Under the pieces are notes generated by a model. It ran no database searches, was not told where the DNA came from, and was given only the letters and a program-made list of their open reading frames with translations. Positions 38,743-40,212 of a DNA stretch of 40,212 nt are shown here, piece by piece (position 1 is the stretch's first letter; each line of letters opens with the position of its first letter). Made by a program: the position numbers and the translations under genes. Source of the DNA: an uncultured Oscillospiraceae bacterium (GTDB lineage Bacteria; Bacillota; Clostridia; Oscillospirales; Oscillospiraceae); NCBI GenBank assembly GCA_947631845.1, contig CANRMY010000018.1:1-40212 (forward strand). The letters are read 5' to 3'.

Positions 38743-40212
38743 TTAGATAGCATAACTCTTTACGTCGGCTCCTATCTGTCTGAAATAGGAGATACTTTCG
38801 GTAGGCTTGTCGCCCGTATCAACTCTGCCGACAAAGCTATAAAAGATTTCGATTTTGCGGGTGTTCGTTTCCTTATCCAGTTCGTGAATAAGAATACGGT
38901 CAATAAATTCATGGACGTTTTCGTAGGTCAGTTCGGTAATGGCGGTGTATCTGCGTACCAGTGCGACAAACCTTTTCACGTCCGCGCTGCGCTCGGTGGC
39001 GTTGTCGATTTCCTGTGACAGCTCCGCAATCCTCCGGGTCAGCGTCTTTTTTTCTTCATCATAGCCGGAAGTCAGAAAAGCAAACTGTTCATCAGAAAGT
39101 TTCCCTAAAGCGTTGTCCTCGTAGAGCTTGCGGAATAAGATGTTCAGCTCGCTAATGCGGCTCTGCGCCTTGTCAAGCTCTTTCCGCTGCTGTGTCAGCG
39201 TCTTTTGTACTGCCTTTGCGCTGCACTCGTTGGCGGTTTCGATAAACTCCTGTTCATGCTCTTTCACATAGGACAGCACCCTCTGTAAATCAGCAAGGAC
39301 AAGTTCTTTAAGGACGCTCTTTCGGATATAATGGGTAGTGCAAAGCTCGCCAGTCCTTATCCTGTTTCGGTACTTTCCGCAAGTGTAGGCGTGTTTGCGT
39401 TCCAGTGTCCCGGCTCCCTGTTGCAGATACATTTTATAGCCGCAATCCCCACAAAAGAGAAGTCCCGAAAAAATGTCAATTTCATCAACCTTTGTAGGGC
39501 GGTGTTTGGTAGCAATCCGTTTCTGTGCAAGGTCAAAGGTTTCTTCGTCAATCAAAGGTTCGTGCGTGTTGGGGAAAAAGTATTGCTTTTCCTCCGGGTT
39601 CTTTTTCGTCTTTTTCGATTTGTAAGATACCTTATAGCTCTTGCCCGTAATGGTATGCCCCAAATATTCTTTGCGTCCAAGAATATCATACAGTGTCTTA
39701 TCCGGCCAGTTATAAATACAGGTCGGGTGCGGGCGCGGGTGGCGGCAACTGCCGGAACGACGGTAGCGCAGTTCTGAAACAGTAAGTACCTCATGTTCCC
39801 GTAGCCAGTTCTGGATTTCGCAGATACGGTCGCCGCGCACATACATAGCGAAAATCTGTTTTACAATGTGCGCCGTTTCCGGGTCGGGCAATAGATGATT
39901 GCGGTCGTTTGGGTCGGCTATGTAACCATACGGCACTTCGCCGTTGACACGCTCGCCTTTCTGTGCCTTTGCCTGTTTAACAGCCCGGATTTTCTTTGAG
40001 GTGTCGCGGGCGTAAAACTCGTTGAACCAGTTCCGCAGAGGGGTAAACTCGTTATCTTCCCTCGCTGTGTCTACACCGTCGTTAATGGCAATGTAGCGCA
40101 CTTCGTATTCGGGGAAAACAATCTCTATCAGTTCGCCGGTTTTCAGATAATTACGTCCCAGACGGGAAAGGTCTTTTGTTATGACGGTCGCCACGTTCCC
40201 GGCTTCAACCTC
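38743..40212 (-). CDS. Large serine recombinase, 5' end beyond the window
   Basis: 489 residues are visible; the first about 75 residues with the catalytic serine lie beyond the right edge. The visible part begins within the resolvase domain (VATVITKDLSRLGRN, holding conserved arginines) and goes on to the Recombinase domain (about 90-190, VNGEVPYGYI). The zinc ribbon is CGDCGYKMYLQQG with a second Cys pair (CGKYRNRIRTGELC), followed by a long coiled coil (about 320-410) and a DUF4368-like C-terminus ending near VGRVD. This is the TnpX/TndX type, which excises and inserts conjugative or mobilisable elements. The gene is AT-richer than the core, faces the truncated recombinase fragment and ends about 60 bp from it. 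Confidence 0.92.
   Translation of the reverse strand, partial: EVEAGNVATVITKDLSRLGRNYLKTGELIEIVFPEYEVRYIAINDGVDTAREDNEFTPLRNWFNEFYARDTSKKIRAVKQAKAQKGERVNGEVPYGYIADPNDRNHLLPDPETAHIVKQIFAMYVRGDRICEIQNWLREHEVLTVSELRYRRSGSCRHPRPHPTCIYNWPDKTLYDILGRKEYLGHTITGKSYKVSYKSKKTKKNPEEKQYFFPNTHEPLIDEETFDLAQKRIATKHRPTKVDEIDIFSGLLFCGDCGYKMYLQQGAGTLERKHAYTCGKYRNRIRTGELCTTHYIRKSVLKELVLADLQRVLSYVKEHEQEFIETANECSAKAVQKTLTQQRKELDKAQSRISELNILFRKLYEDNALGKLSDEQFAFLTSGYDEEKKTLTRRIAELSQEIDNATERSADVKRFVALVRRYTAITELTYENVHEFIDRILIHELDKETNTRKIEIFYSFVGRVDTGDKPTESISYFRQIGADVKSYAI

Overview
The window looks like a chromosome segment of a Gram-positive, spore-forming gut Clostridium, most likely Oscillospiraceae (Flavonifractor/Lawsonibacter/Intestinimonas-like). 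The reasons are a GC-rich core, strong AGGAGG-type ribosome binding sites, near-consensus sigma-A promoters, a spore-type LysM/GH18 hydrolase, and families usual in Clostridia (DUF3048, DUF4364, DUF6809, BlaI/BlaR1 pair, ammonia-dependent asparagine synthetase). The assignment is an inference from gene content; no search was run.

Region 1 (1-3.6 kb) is a graveyard of mobile DNA. It holds a decayed IS200/IS605-type mini-element, a TauE-like permease, and 5' and 3' scraps of phage packaging genes (terminase large subunit, portal) bracketed by a 64-bp imperfect direct repeat. An unrelated membrane-protein gene sits between the scraps. A tRNA-Pro (TGG) with its own promoter and terminator follows, with a degenerate second tRNA-Pro-like sequence in the same transcript.

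Region 2 (3.6-25.7 kb) is housekeeping core: family-4 uracil-DNA glycosylase and a GNAT acetyltransferase; a copper operon (csoR-copA, with a CopZ-like domain fused in frame to CopA and its own internal start site); SleL-like spore hydrolase; YfhO; AsnA; BlaI/BlaR1-like repressor-protease pair; DUF3048; DUF4364; SPFH protein with a coupled ribbon-helix-helix protein; HAD phosphatase with PcrA helicase. The spaces between genes are filled by a mosaic of palindromic repeats. All three copies of the longest module (about 320 bp) begin at the stop codon of a gene whose 3' end points into the repeat. Between asnA and the blaR1-like gene lies a candidate type I toxin-antitoxin locus: a 34-residue hydrophobic/basic peptide ORF and a convergent antisense RNA of about 113 nt. 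Each is driven by a perfect TTGACA-17-TATAAT promoter, and they overlap at their 3' ends.

Region 3 (25.9-40.2 kb) is accessory DNA. A minus-strand defence cluster encodes a Fic protein, HsdM, HsdS and a small membrane protein in a chain of start/stop overlaps, followed by HsdR. Between the membrane protein and hsdR, on the opposite strand, a near-consensus promoter and terminator predict a structured RNA of about 85 nt. Upstream lies an unrecognised 400-residue protein with a possible nuclease-like E-x-K motif. Then come a sigma-70-like factor coupled to a frameshifted gene with an AT-hook tail, and a RepA-like AAA ATPase whose C-terminus is replaced by the first about 57 residues of a serine recombinase. 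A different or second large serine recombinase, on the other strand, runs off the right edge. This suggests nested insertions by recombinase-borne elements.
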